Source: Erythrocercus mccallii (Eukaryota; Chordata; Aves; Passeriformes; Dicruridae). From it: a DNA stretch of 64,000 bases. Both the position numbers and the translations under genes were made by a program. Positions within the stretch are counted from its first letter, which is position 1. Each line of letters begins with the position of its first letter. The stretch is from contig VZRG01000033.1 in NCBI GenBank assembly GCA_013397435.1, forward strand, positions 644,629-708,628. The letters are read 5' to 3'. Positions 1-13,000 of the stretch are shown here, in pieces. Below the pieces are notes generated by a model. It was given only the letters and a program-made list of their open reading frames with translations, was not told where the DNA came from and ran no database searches.

Positions 1-3000
1 AAAAGTTGCAAAATTGTGTTACAGCTTGTCCTGAAGAAAGCAGTTAATTTTGGATGCAGAGATTGGTTCTAAATAGGGAGGCATTAGATTTAATTGATTT
101 TGGTTTTGTTTAAGGTACTAGAATGGAATTTCTGGTTTTTCAAATCACTGGAGACCTCAGAGTTTTCCAGATCTTTAAAAACCCTCAAATCCTGTGTGGC
201 AATGTAGTTAGAACAGTTGGGTCTACTGAAATTGCCTTTTTTTTCAGAGCATTAGGTTTAATTCTGACCCTCAAAGCAAGGTGAAATTATGGCTTAGAAA
301 TGAAGCCAGACCAGAAGGGTAGTATTTGGCATGGTTTGAATTTCTGACTCAGTTTCAGTGCTATTGGAAACTGCTTTGTGTTGCTCAACTCATTTATTTC
401 TGTGAAAAATCCATATTAGTGAAATGCTAGCTCCTTTATGGCAGCATGGGATTTTTAAAGGTGTCTATAGTTTTATAACAATATATAACAAACCTGACAC
501 TTCTCTTTTAGAAAATGTTCCCATAGTGTGGTTTCAACATTTCACAAAAAAAAAAAAAAAATAAAAAGCCCCAGGCAGCACAGGGGAGGTCATATATATG
601 CCACTAAAATGTTCACACATATTCAGCATTTTAGAATATATCCTTATATGTTTTGGGTTTCACTTAAATACCCATCAACACTCATAAAATTATAAAGAAA
701 GATTTTTAATCAGTATTTTATGCTCCTTAGTTTTCATTTTGCTGTCAATCTCTTCTGTTAGTATTCATATAGAACCAAAAATTCAGTGTTTATATTCCAG
801 TGCCTATGTGTCTCGGAACCTTAATTTCTTGCCTCTGAAACTTTTGTGAAGCTTTAAACAGAAAGCTATAACATCACATAGAAAAGAAACAACATGACCA
901 GATAAGCTCTAGAGAAATCAAACCTTAAATGTGGAAATACACTGAATTCCATGTGAAATAAATGTGAAGGTATGTAAGCTGCCTACAGATGTAGGTACGT
1001 GTTTTTCTTACTTGATATTTTCATTTCTCCTTACATTTCCTTCGCAGCAACTGTTCAATGTAGGAAACTGCTATAGAAAGATGTCATCTCAGCTTGTATT
1101 GTGGTAACTTAAATCTTATCATACCTGGAAGATCAGGCACAGCTTCCCAAGGGATCCTGCTGTTGTTGAAAGTAATTGCCTATGGCTAAAGTAATTTGTT
1201 ATGAAATCAGATAAATGCATCCTGTGGTCATCTAAAGAGAAGTGCAATTTACATTTGTTGCTTTCGTATTTAGCTATCTCCACATATTTTAAATTAAGAA
1301 TATAGCAAATGCATATAATATTTGTAATGAAATGAGTAGAAGGTACTAAATCTCTTGTTTACCACCACCTTGAGTACATAAAATCAACAAACCCATTGCA
1401 GTTTGTTTAAGAAGAGAGGAAATCTCAGACAGACAATTAACTTTGACACCTGTTTTGCAGCTGTGGGAATATAAAGGTAAGAAAAAGTGGTATTTTTGGC
1501 TTAGAAAGTATCTCCCAAAGACAGTGGTTCCTCTATATTTCTTAAACTCTTTTTTTTTCCATTCCACGCATTCTGATTTCTCACATTTCATGTAGCATGC
1601 TACAAAATTATTAATAAGAAACAATATGTTCTATTTTGGCTGTCTTAAAAACATCAGAAAAATATGCCATTTATCATCATATTTCTTATTAAACCTTGGA
1701 GGAAAGATCACACAGCAGTGCATCTTGGAAGTCATAGCTGTGAAGAAAAGCACTTTCTGCTATTTTCTCACTGATTGTAGCTAATGTTAAAATAATTACT
1801 GGTAAAGGGTCTCCCTGCTGTTTGATCGCCAAGTTCCACAATTGCAAGGACTTCAGGTTCTTCCTTATTTGAAACTTTAGTTGGCTTAGTTCAGACTATT
1901 TTATATGTCTCTTTGCATGTTTTCAAAATCCCTTAACACTTCAAGCTCCTTTCATCAGAGACTTAGCAAAACTGAAGTCCTAATGAAGATGCATTGGGAA
2001 GGATCATGTGTATTTCAGTGATTTTTTCTTTCTTTAAATAAAAGATAAAAAGGGAGGTTAGATAGTGTTGATTGAAAGTAAAGTAGAAATGTGCTGGCTG
2101 TGGACTTTATTCATTGGGCTGGTTTACCACAATCATCCTTGTTACTGGGAGCACTTTGGGAGCAACACTACTCCAGCAAGAAAGAGCGGCCAAAATATTC
2201 GTCTAGAAAAACGTATATTCACTGTTTTCTGTCTCTGAGAATGTGTGCCTTGAGGGGTTTTTTTTCTTCTGTCCAACTGACTGTACTGGGATTCTTGCTC
2301 TTCAAATTGAGATTCTTGCTCTTGAAATGGTATCTTTTAAAGTTGCTTTTCTTTGACACACATTATATGTGTTGTGGCAAGTTAACTACCAGGAAAAGTG
2401 CAAAAAGCTTATCTAAGTTAAATAACTAAGCAAAAATACAATGATAATGTGTGAATCATTAAGCAAAGTCACCAAAAGATGTTTGTAATTTTAAGCATCA
2501 TGCAAAAACAGCATAAAGATTCTGATATGTTTAATAAAGACAAGTGAAGCAAACATAATTCTCCCTCTCATTTCCTCCCAAAGCTGTGGTCAGTTCTGGG
2601 GATGTTCACCCAGTTAACTGCTGTTTGTTCAACATTTCTTTAATCAGGACACTGCTGGGACCATATTGCTTCTTATGCAAATGTCTGTTAAAATATGAAC
2701 CATTTTTAAAAACACCTCACCTTTCCTTCCTCTCTAAATCTGTAGGTATTGGTAAATCTTAGTCACCAACCATATGAGCCTAGACAATATTACCACTGTT
2801 TATTCCAAGAGGAAAACATGACGCTTTGCTATGACTGGCTTATGCTATCACACATAACTCCTTATCACTTTGCACTGTACTGTGTGAACAGTCATGTACT
2901 TTGGAGTAGCTGTTTTAGGTGATATATCACCACCTATAGAATACAATCAAGACTACTGATAAAATGTAAAGTAGAAATATAAAGATGGTTGATTATTTTC

Positions 3001-4626
3001 CATTAGATTCAAGCATTTCATTCTATCTTCTGTCTTTTTTCATCATCTCCAGTGTGATATCCTGAATGGAGTTCCTGACACGCAATAGAAGCCTGTGTTG
3101 AAAACATTAATACGTTCCTCAGTTCAAGCAGTCCATGTTATCTCAGAAGTAAATAAAAAGTCTCCCGACCTTTTCATTTTCTTCTGAGACAACAGGCTTG
3201 AGATGAAATATTTTGCCAGCTGTTTTATTTTTAAATTACAATGCCATGATTGCTTTCATTTCTGGGTCACCCATAGCAACCATTACTTGAAACCACAAGA
3301 ACAGTCCATGCTGCATTTAAAACTCTTTTGGGTTAAAGTCCAAGTGTTATAATTTATCTGACTTGTTATTTGGGTGTTTTTTTGTTTGTTTTACAGAAAT
3401 CAAATTCACTGCCTTGAAAAATTGTTATTTCATTCCAGTGTCTCTCTCTTTTCAATACATAATTATGTGGGTGCTTGGCACTAAAGAAATGGTTTCTGTA
3501 TTTAATAAGAGATTAATCACTGCACTGAGGTAATTCATGTCATGTGCATGCAATCAGTGGCCAGAATTGTACCTTCAGTGCAAACGAGTCTCAGGCCAAT
3601 ACGGAGATCAACACAATTGAATTCACTTTGGTCCAATGTAGTGGATTTGATTTTATTCCAATTTTAATAGTGACCATGAAGTAATCCAGATATCCAGACT
3701 ATTGTTTGTAGGGGAATCTGTCTTAATCTTATTTAGGAGTGTTGACAACTGACTCTTAAGGTTCTTGCATTTCCTATCTACGTGCAATAGATTCACTAAT
3801 GTTGAAATTAGTGTAATGAACTGTCCCAGAAACAGATGCCTACCAGACTTCTGTAACTACATTTGAATCCTGTCATTTCCCCTGGACTCAACCATCTCTC
3901 TTTTAAAGTAGATCTGCTCCTGCCACTTAAGGCCAGTGACATGGCAAAATTTCATGGCTTAATTCCCTTCTTGACAACATGATAGTTTTTACATATTGCA
4001 TGTGGGGATCAGGCCCTGGCCTGCACTAGCTCTCAAATTCTACAGGCACTGACAGCTGTCCAGATTCTAAACTATTGCTCAAACCTGCACATTGATCTTA
4101 CCTAATTTGCTAGTGTAGACACAACCAACCAAGCCTCACCTATTCTTCTCTGCAATGCAAATGAAGATAGTAGGTAGGATGAAAGGAAACACAGAAAGAA
4201 AAGCAGAGTACATTTGGTCCTAAATTGCATTTAGTGCTGCATTGTCTAATAAAGAGGAAATACATTGCCACAGACAACCATTATGTCACTGGAACCTTAA
4301 TAAAATTTTTTTTGGAAACAGAGAAAATGCTTGGATTTCTTACACAAAATTACCCTTGATAAAAGATCACAGGAATGATATGAAAACTATGGGAGAAAAA
4401 GTAGTTCTTAAAAAAAAATAATGCTTATTGATGTCAAACAAGATGACATGACAGGATGCGCTAAATGCTGGTTTTACTTTTTGGTGTGTTCAAGAGATCT
4501 TTAAATACTTTAAACTTACACGTAACCCTATTTGTCCCAGATTAACCTCCAATAACATTAACACTGGCTAGTGCTATAGATGAATCTAAGAGATAATTTG
4601 TGCTAAAATATTTTATAAGAATATGT
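1..4626. other. Gene-free AT-rich sequence
   Basis: No exon-like or recognisable repeat sequence was found. An A-run lies at 545-562. The short open frames have no recognisable motif and are no longer than expected by chance. A 14-bp perfect palindrome at 2918-2931 is within chance for a window this size. Confidence 0.6.
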
Positions 4627-5300
4627 TGTTATAGTGTAGAAATAGTCTCTGTATAAAACCTGATTCTCTCTCAGTAAGTTACAAAATACCAGACACTGCT
4701 GCAGCTGGGTAGAAATCACACCTGAATACCAGAGATAAGGGACGGCTATTGTGTCCCAACAGAGCAACGACCACTCCATTCAGCCAGCAGAGGTGTGAGG
4801 AAACCTCCCTTATCAAAAAAGGGCCAAAATGACTCCACCCAGAGCAGCATGAATTGGACACTTAACAATAATTGCTGGACCATCAACGGCCAAAGATTAC
4901 TATCAAAATCCTTTGTATAATGGAGGCACCGTTCTTTTCAGAGACAACGACTGTCTGTGTTTCAAATCCAGGGAACACCCAGACACACCGATACTATATT
5001 GTTTCATTCCGGGAAGCTTTTTACCTACCAAAAGAAGCTGTATTCCCTCACTGTCCACCTTCGCTGCCGGCTACAAACAACAGTATAAAAACCCACAGCA
5101 CGGAACAGATTTTGTGGAGCAGATAGGGGTGTCCTTTAGACGCCTTTACTCTGTTCCACCAAGTGCCGGGTCCCCGGGTCAGCACTTTGGACTTTGGTTC
5201 GTGGCTTGCTTTTCTATTTTCCAAATTTTATCTGTATTGTAATCAATAAATTTATTTCATTTTTATTCAAAATCAGATTAGCGATTTCTCATTTATAACA
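4627..5300 (+). mobile_element. Solo LTR of an endogenous retrovirus, plus orientation
   Basis: The element begins TGTTATA and ends TATAACA, a perfect 7-bp terminal inverted repeat with the canonical TG...CA ends. Its order of signals is that of an LTR: a U3 of about 460 bp, a TATA box (TATAAAA) at 5084-5090, and a polyadenylation signal (AATAAA) at 5245-5250. A GC-richer stretch between them would be R, followed by a short AT-rich U5 ending at 5300. No primer-binding site, gag, pol or env follows, so it is a solo LTR left by LTR-LTR recombination. I could not see a matching target-site duplication: the flanks are AATATGT on the left and CTAGTGT on the right. That leaves the exact ends slightly open. 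The family is not identified. Short open frames inside it are incidental. Confidence 0.72.
5084..5090 (+). promoter_or_regulatory. TATA box of the 4627-5300 LTR
   Basis: TATAAAA lies about 160 bp upstream of AATAAA (5245-5250) in the position expected for the LTR core promoter. Transcription would begin near 5112-5120 and run rightward. Activity is inferred from position only. Confidence 0.55.
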
Positions 5301-8300
5301 CTAGTGTCTCCATTATTTCTTACCACTTATGCTGAATTTTTGGAATATTCTAGTGAACTCATTCCCCTTTAGAATTCGTGTATGACCCTAAATACCATAG
5401 TGTTTAATCAGCTATGGTGCAATTTTAAATGTCAAAGCCAAGGTCTGTCAGATATTATTTGTTCTTTTACTGAAATTTGGATGCATGTTTTAGTTAAATT
5501 GAGATTGTCCATTTCAAACAAAGTCCCAATTATGGGACCCAAGATTAATTCAGTTCTTGCTGAAGAAGTAAAAGATTTAACAATAACTCCAAAAAGGAAT
5601 AGATCAGCAGACCTCAACATAATTTCTCCCATCCCACCAGCTGCCACAGCCGAGCTGTCCTGTGTAAACCACTTGACAAAGTCTGTCACTGCAGTTACTG
5701 CACTATTTATAGCTGCACTGTTTATGCCTCTACAGTTATAACAGCGTCAGCACTTTAATTATAAACCTTATTATCCAAAGAATTACTACTAAGCAATAAA
5801 AAATCACCCTCAGCTGCAAGTTTGGATGAGAAGTGTTCTCAAGTGTAATTTGCACTGAGGTTTTGGTAGGCCAGATTCAGTGCCTGCTGAATACTGAAGG
5901 CAAGGGAAAAAGTTTAAAAACTATCATACATGTATCATTTTCAACACTGTTCAATGTGAGCAAAGAAAAAAATGAAAAAAAATGAAACAAAAGCTTTTCT
6001 CCCTCATGATTTAGAATTTAATTTTGTAATGATATTTTTGTAGCAAAAATATTGATTTAGTATTACTGCCATAGTTGAAATGCAACTACATTGAAAGTGT
6101 GAAGTTAATCTACACTAATGGAAAGGTATTGCACTATAAAGATGTACTATACCTTTCACTACAAAACACAAACTTTCATATTCCCCATTGCTCAGAACTG
6201 TGGGCTGACTGAATGTTTGAGTATTTGTTTCTCTTTTTATTTTTTTTCTTACTTTTAACCATGTGGGGACATTCACAGTCAAAAACAACATAATATTTGA
6301 TTTTCTATCTATATCTAAAACATTGAGTAACTGATCAATTAGAGAGAAGACAAAATCTTTCCTTATTTCAGTCTCTTCAGTGTTCCATGAAGCATTACAA
6401 AATCTTCTGAAAAGCATGAACACAAAGAAACACAAATATAAATTAATAAACCTTAACACATAAATAGACGTACCTCTTTTAACTGATCTGCCATGTCTTT
6501 ATAGCAGAGCTATCAGCTTTATTTATTTTTAAAAAATTATTTGACTAATTTTGACTTTTTCCTTCAATATAATCCCACTTAATTTCCCCCTTCACTGGAT
6601 ATCAAATAGCAATAAATTGTTGCTTTTTTCCTGCAATTGTTTCATTATTTTTCTATAGGTGTCTATAGGTTTTGTTCACCTTGTCATACATAGATAGAAT
6701 TATTGTCCACTGAAATACTACTGAAAGTGTGTGCATGTATTTCCATATGAAATAAAACATAATCTAGATCAATATTTATTTTATTTTGGTAGGGAACTTG
6801 GATTTTGTGTACTGCTGAAATTGTTTTTTTCTTTGATAAGCCTCATACTGTGAGATATAATCAGGTACAACTCAAGCAATGAATGAAGCAGATCTCTATA
6901 CAATTTTTGAACAGCATGGTTCTGTTCAATTATAAGAGACAAGATCAGCTGTGTATGACCTCCATGTGAAAGCAGACTATGTTTACTTTAGTGTCTAGAG
7001 TTATTCCTTGCTAGTTCTCATATTCCCTCCTAATGTAGTGCTTCTATGCAGAAGTAAATCAGCAAGAGGAATTTGTGAGTTTCCTAAGACGGTATCTCTC
7101 AAAATATGACCTCACTGCCAACAATTCAAAGGCAGTAGAGTGTACCCAATTTTCTTCAGAAGTGTTCTTGCTCACTTTAACCAAAGATGAAATTTGTGAT
7201 TTATTTTGCTGGATGTGTGGAATGTACTGGAGCCTCACCTGAAATACCATGAAATATGTGAAAATAAGCACATCCATTATATGCCAATTTTAGTGGTCTC
7301 CTTGCAGCTTTATTTTCATTCCAATCAGTGTCTCCATGATATTTTAACATGGAGCATTTTAGCTCCGTGGAGCATTTTAGTTCCAAAATAATTTTTTAGG
7401 CATAAGTGAATTGGGGCTTCATTACCAAGAATCCTGAAAAGCTTCTAGAGAACCCTTGGAAGTCCTTTCCTGAAACAGAATTGTATTCAGCTGTATTCAG
7501 ATGAGTCACTGAAAAGATTCACATCAAGATTTCATGTAATCCAAATTTATTGACATGACTAGAAAAGATTTTTCCCTTTCCTTTTCTGCATTCAACATAA
7601 CAAAGAAAATTTCTCAATAAAAAGTATAATAAAGAATCAAGATTAAAGTACAGTTTGTGTCATTGCTCAGCTACCAAAAGACATTACATTGACACAGATT
7701 CCTTCAGTCACTGCATTTTCTTTCCTTCGTAATATGCCTCTATGATTGTTTTGAAATTTCAGCTGTGAGTTTCAGATCTTAAGTCTCTTTGTGTTACATC
7801 ATTAAAGTTATTTACCTTAAGTTCCATTTATAGCTCTATAAAATGACTTTTCTGTAATGCTGCATACAAAGAAATGTCTTTAGTGTACCTGACAGGACAC
7901 TTGGAAGACAAATGGTGACTTAGAAAGGTTAAAAGAAAGTGAGAGAGTGTTATGCAAAACAGCTGTTCGCAAAGGGTGAGGTTGTTGAATTTGGAACACT
8001 GAAGACTATTGAATCATTATGGTGATGGATTGTCTTTGTTATCTACAAATAATACACCGATCATCTTGCTTAAAATAGTGAGTTTACTATATTTAATCAG
8101 CAATAGTGAAGAACACTTATCACTATGTCAATCCAAATTAGGTTCCAGAAAATGTCTCCATAAAAAAAACCAAAAAACCTCTATGCACAAGAATATGAAT
8201 TGAAAAATTTTATTTGTTGCTTTACCTTTGAAAAACAGAACATGTGAGTTCTTAAGTACTCCATCCCCAATACACAGATAGGATGGTCATGGTTTGATTT

Positions 8301-9957
8301 AGCTACTAGATAACATGACAGAACATTTTTGAAATCAGATTAGTCCACACTAACAATAAAATAATAAATAAAAGTCTTATTAATAACTTTAAACATCAAG
8401 TGGGAAAATTCTGAGGAACTCAGGAAAGAAGATACAGGGCTTGTCCTCATTTAGGAACATTTCCAAACAGTTTCTACGTTAAGCTCCCCGTGGCTCTCTG
8501 GTGAAAGGGATACTAGATTGAGACATGACACTGAGAATTCTCTTAATTTTATCTCAAAAGAGTTCTGAGTATTAGAAGTGGCACTTTGAAAGAGGCTCTT
8601 TTCAGCCCACATCTTATACTTCACAAATGGAATATCCTTTAAAACATGCACTTCTACCGGGGTGCTCCAGGGGCCTTCAGTACCTTCTTTTAGAGGGAAC
8701 ATTACAAAAAATATGCTGAGAGACTAAACATTCACATCTGGAAAACTGATAGAGCAGCCTGAAGGTTGCACATTGCCACTAACACCATCCAGCTTTTTAG
8801 CCATTGTGCACAGCCATCTCCACAGAAATACACTGAGTTCTGGTGAAGCTCTGCCAGACTCCCCAACTTGCACACATACAGCAGCTGCATACCCAGGAAA
8901 TCTCAAGGAGTTGAAGTCCTTGGGAATAAATTGGAAAACAGACTCTCTTACTTACATCATTCCCAGTGAGACACTGGCTCAAAATTGTTGCAACAATGAG
9001 CAATTAACTTTATGCTGGAAAAATAAAAAACTAATTGCCTCGATCCTGCAAGAGGATAACAGATATCTATTTGTTTGGAGTGTGAGTAGCGATTGCTGGC
9101 AAGTTATTTGGTTACTCATAAAACCAAACTCTGCCTTTAGACTATGCCACTACACAGGATCGGGCACGGAGACCTCATTTTGGGGAAATATAAGGGCTTG
9201 CATTACAGATACCCAAAAGATCCTGACTTCCCACCGGCCCAGGAACCCTGTAGCATAAGCTGTATCATGCTGAAAACCATTGCCCTAGCCAAAATAGCCA
9301 TGTGATTTGTAAATGTTGTAAGATGCTCAGTGTTCAATTTTATTTTGACAAGCTCCATAAAGCTCTCAGATATTAGCTTTACTAAGAAGAGGGTGGTTCC
9401 ACATGTAAGATTTCTGATTTAGACACACTTAGGAAGTAACTTTATTACACACTTTATTAACTAGTCATTAAAGTCTATTGGTTTTAATGGTTTTAATTAA
9501 AAGCTACCGGGTTTCTCCTGAAGGAAAACAAGCAATTCCTGAAAACTCAACGAATCATATCTCTGTGTATTATAACTGGAAATTCTACACCTTTTATGTA
9601 ACAGTGAAATAGATATTTATGGTAACTTTCTACCATGTCACACTTAGACTGCAGAAAATTATATTCCTGAATTAATGTAATCACTGATAGTTCAGATTGT
9701 ATTACTGAAAATGCTAAAATATGTATTATAGGACTGCAGCAAAACAGTAATAAAAATGAATTATTTTATTATTCTTTAATCATATTTAAATAATTTTTTA
9801 GGCATATGATTCACAGTTTCATATTAAGTACACCCCAATACTTAAAACACTTGGAAAATGAAAATTTTTGTAGAAAGAGAGTGGTAGAGTTTTATTAGAA
9901 ATTAACATGGTTATGATTCCCATAATTTTTTCCTATATTCAAAGTAATTTTTTACTT
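5301..9957. other. Gene-free AT-rich sequence
   Basis: No recognisable gene or repeat family was seen. A two-copy 18-bp tandem duplication lies at 7350-7385. An open frame of 161 codons at 8773-9258 (plus strand) is somewhat longer than expected here but has no domain, signal or splice context; it is discussed as a finding. Confidence 0.55.
7350..7385. repeat. Two-copy 18-bp tandem duplication
   Basis: The unit TGGAGCATTTTAGCTCCG at 7350-7367 is followed directly by a copy at 7368-7385 differing at two positions. It is probably a replication-slippage duplication. Confidence 0.85.
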
Positions 9958-10017
9958 AAAAAAACAAAAACAAACAAAAAAAAAACCAAACCAAAACAAA
10001 ACAAAAAGAAAAAAAGG
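9958..10017. repeat. A-rich simple repeat (CAAA/CAAAA type)
   Basis: About 60 bp made almost only of A with scattered C, in irregular CAAA, CAAAA and CCAAA units. No retroposed body was recognised immediately upstream, so I call it simple sequence rather than a retrotransposon tail. Confidence 0.8.
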
Positions 10018-13000
10018 TAGAGGCAGATTTTGTTTTTTACTTTCTAATAAAGTCCAAGTCAGAAATGTCTTCAGAACTTTAGGTAACCTAAACCTTATTG
10101 ACATGTGCTGCGGGCTTTGACAAGTAAAATTATGAGATCTTAAGTAACAGATACATTCTCTCTGAAGAGCACTCTATATGGTTTGGCTGTCTTCCAACGA
10201 AAAATCATGTAGCTTAGTTAAGCCATGATACTGACATCTGCCTCTCACAGAAAGCCATGGGAATCTTCTAAAGGTCACAGTGCTAACTGTCAGGTTAACT
10301 GATTAAGACAAGCCTGTAGCACACTGTATTGCACACAACAATATACTGGGAAAAAGGAAGAAAAGCAGACTAATTTCCGTTTCTGCTCTGTGCGCACAGA
10401 TATGCTGCATTCAGTAAGGAATGTGAGTAAATGTGAGTCTTAGCAAAAGGTGAGCTCATATTGGCAAAGTGAATTTTTGATATAAGGAGTACTGACTTTT
10501 TTCTAACATAATTTCTGGCAATGAAATGCAAAGTTACATGATATTTACATCACTCAATACTTTGACAAACCTTTAAAATTTAATGCTTCAGATTTCTCAT
10601 CAATTAAGAATAAAAGTCAGATAAATCTCATGGAGAACTAAACACATACGTGAGGGGTGGGCAAAGCTGGAATGAACACTCCCCACTCTCTTTTCTTCTG
10701 ATCTTCCTCAGCTTCAGAGCCCTCACAGGTAACTTTCCCCATGCTGTTTTATTACAGCTTAATTTCCGTGGCAGCACCTGTGTCTTACACTGGTACAGGT
10801 AAGGACAGCTTCAGGTCAGGCAAACATAAACAGGGTACATCAGCCACCTCCCTATGTGTGGCAAGAAACCCAGAGGGAGCTGATGAGTAGTGAGGGTTTC
10901 ATTGTGCCCATACTAAAATGAAATGGATGACTTGCTATGCCCTGTTACTGCAGAACTAGGCAGCCCCAGCTGCTAAGCCTTGCACAGGTAATGAACCTGA
11001 CAATTCCTTCTGACCAATGACTTTTAGTCAGAGAAACCGAGCAAGTCTTGCATCTCATCATACACAAAATCACCTCAAGGTACTTTTCCAGATAGCAAGA
11101 ATGATGTAATCTTGGACCTCATATTGGTCTGTAACTAACAGGTAACATCAAGAGGCATGAAGAACAGCAGATGTACAATACTCTGTAGTATTTCTTACTA
11201 TTCCTCCCTACTCTTTCTTTATCCTATCGACAATGAACAAAAAGTTTAAATCCTCAAACCAGTATTTTAGTTTCAAAACAATGCACATTGTACAGCTTCC
11301 ATTGACCCAAAGATAACACCAGATAATAACAGCATGAAAAATTTCAAGAAAAAGGTTTTTATCTTTTAATTTTCTTATATTTTATGAGTTCCCATGCTGT
11401 AAGGCAATGATAACACAAACTACATTTGTGCAAAAAGTCTCTGAAGATGCATGTGCGTTTTTTTCTACTAACAGTGAAAAATTCTTATGAATTGTTTATA
11501 TTACTATAGCAATAGAAAGCAGTGTGATACCTTCTTAAAAGGGAAGAAACAGCCCTGTCCCTGAGGACAGAACTGCCTGAAAAGAAATTGTTATTACATA
11601 CAATAGAATCTCTTTTACAAAGAAAGAAGTGATTTGGTACACTGCGATTTTTGGGAGAAGGAGGGAAATGCTGGTTTAATAAAACCTAAAGTATTAAATC
11701 TATAATATTATTTTCATCAGTATGGGGTCTTTTTGTATTAACTGTTTCAACTAAGCAAATATTGTTCTGCAGACACATACTTTTTCACTATTTTAATGAC
11801 ATGATCTGCTGCAAATGTGAGCTGAGTCTGGCAGTTCCATATGCCAATGTGTTTGTTTTTATAATTCTGCATTTTATAAGAGAATAAAACAAAGGTGTGT
11901 GTTTCTAAGCATTAGTTTGCATGACTCACCAGGCACAGTGCAATTTGTAGTAGCCTGGGACACATGACACTGTTAATAGGTATGGTGGCTCAACCAGTAA
12001 GAAAGAAAAAAACTATTTTGTCTTGAGGAAATCACAGAACAATTTAGAAGTTGGGGGTTTTATATTGTTGAACATCAATATTTCACCATTACTTAGGGAT
12101 GGAAGAACTAAGCAGGATGGAAATAACAGAACAAAAAGAAACCAAAAAATGGCCCTTTTGGAGATATCACTGACAGAAGAGTTGGGATATTGCCAACCCG
12201 CCTACAACCTGATACGGAGACCAGAATATGATTAGAAGAAATCTACAGCCAAGATTATTTTAAAAACAATAGTCAGGAGAACAGCAGCATTTTACCTGCT
12301 CTGTTTGCTGAGCCACTGTCTGTCAGGACTGATAGAGTCATTAAGTCCATGGTAAGTTGAGGAAAAGCCAAGACAGCAGTGTCCTGTTATCCACTGAATC
12401 CTTTCACTAACAACAAGCTCTAAGAAACAGGTTTATGGACCCTGTCTTCAGGTTACTGACATTGGTTCCAGCCCTTAGACTTTAGGGCATTGACATACTT
12501 TTTTAACATGCAAAATGAAAGCTGGTCTCTCCAAACAAGTGAGTTTAGCTGATCTTAAAGAAGTAGTGGTAAGAATCCAGAAATCACTAAAAAGGTTACC
12601 TAATTTCCAAGAAGTTCTCTAACTTATTTAGAGAAATATATATAGTTTGAAATTTACTACTATCTAAAAATGTAAGTTGATGAATTTTTAAAGTAACCAC
12701 TGTGGATATTTATAAAACATAGCACTTTATTGATTTGAGTGGGACTGAAGGCAAAAAGATAGACCTGCAATCTGAAAGCTATTAAGTTATAAAAGTTCAT
12801 TATTTGCTGTTTTGGTCCTACTTATTTGTTTTCAATTCTTGGGGCCAACCTTGATTGTATTGTATTTTCAGATGTACTCTATGAAAATGAAAGAGAAGAA
12901 ATGTACATATATATGAAAATAAGGATAAACTGTGAGGTTTCCAGTAATTCAGAAGAGAAGATTATTACAGAGAGCTGTAAAAAATCATATTGTTTGAGGG

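Noticed and set aside
2918..2931. 14-bp perfect palindrome GGTGATATATCACC
   Set aside because: About four such palindromes are expected by chance in a window this size.
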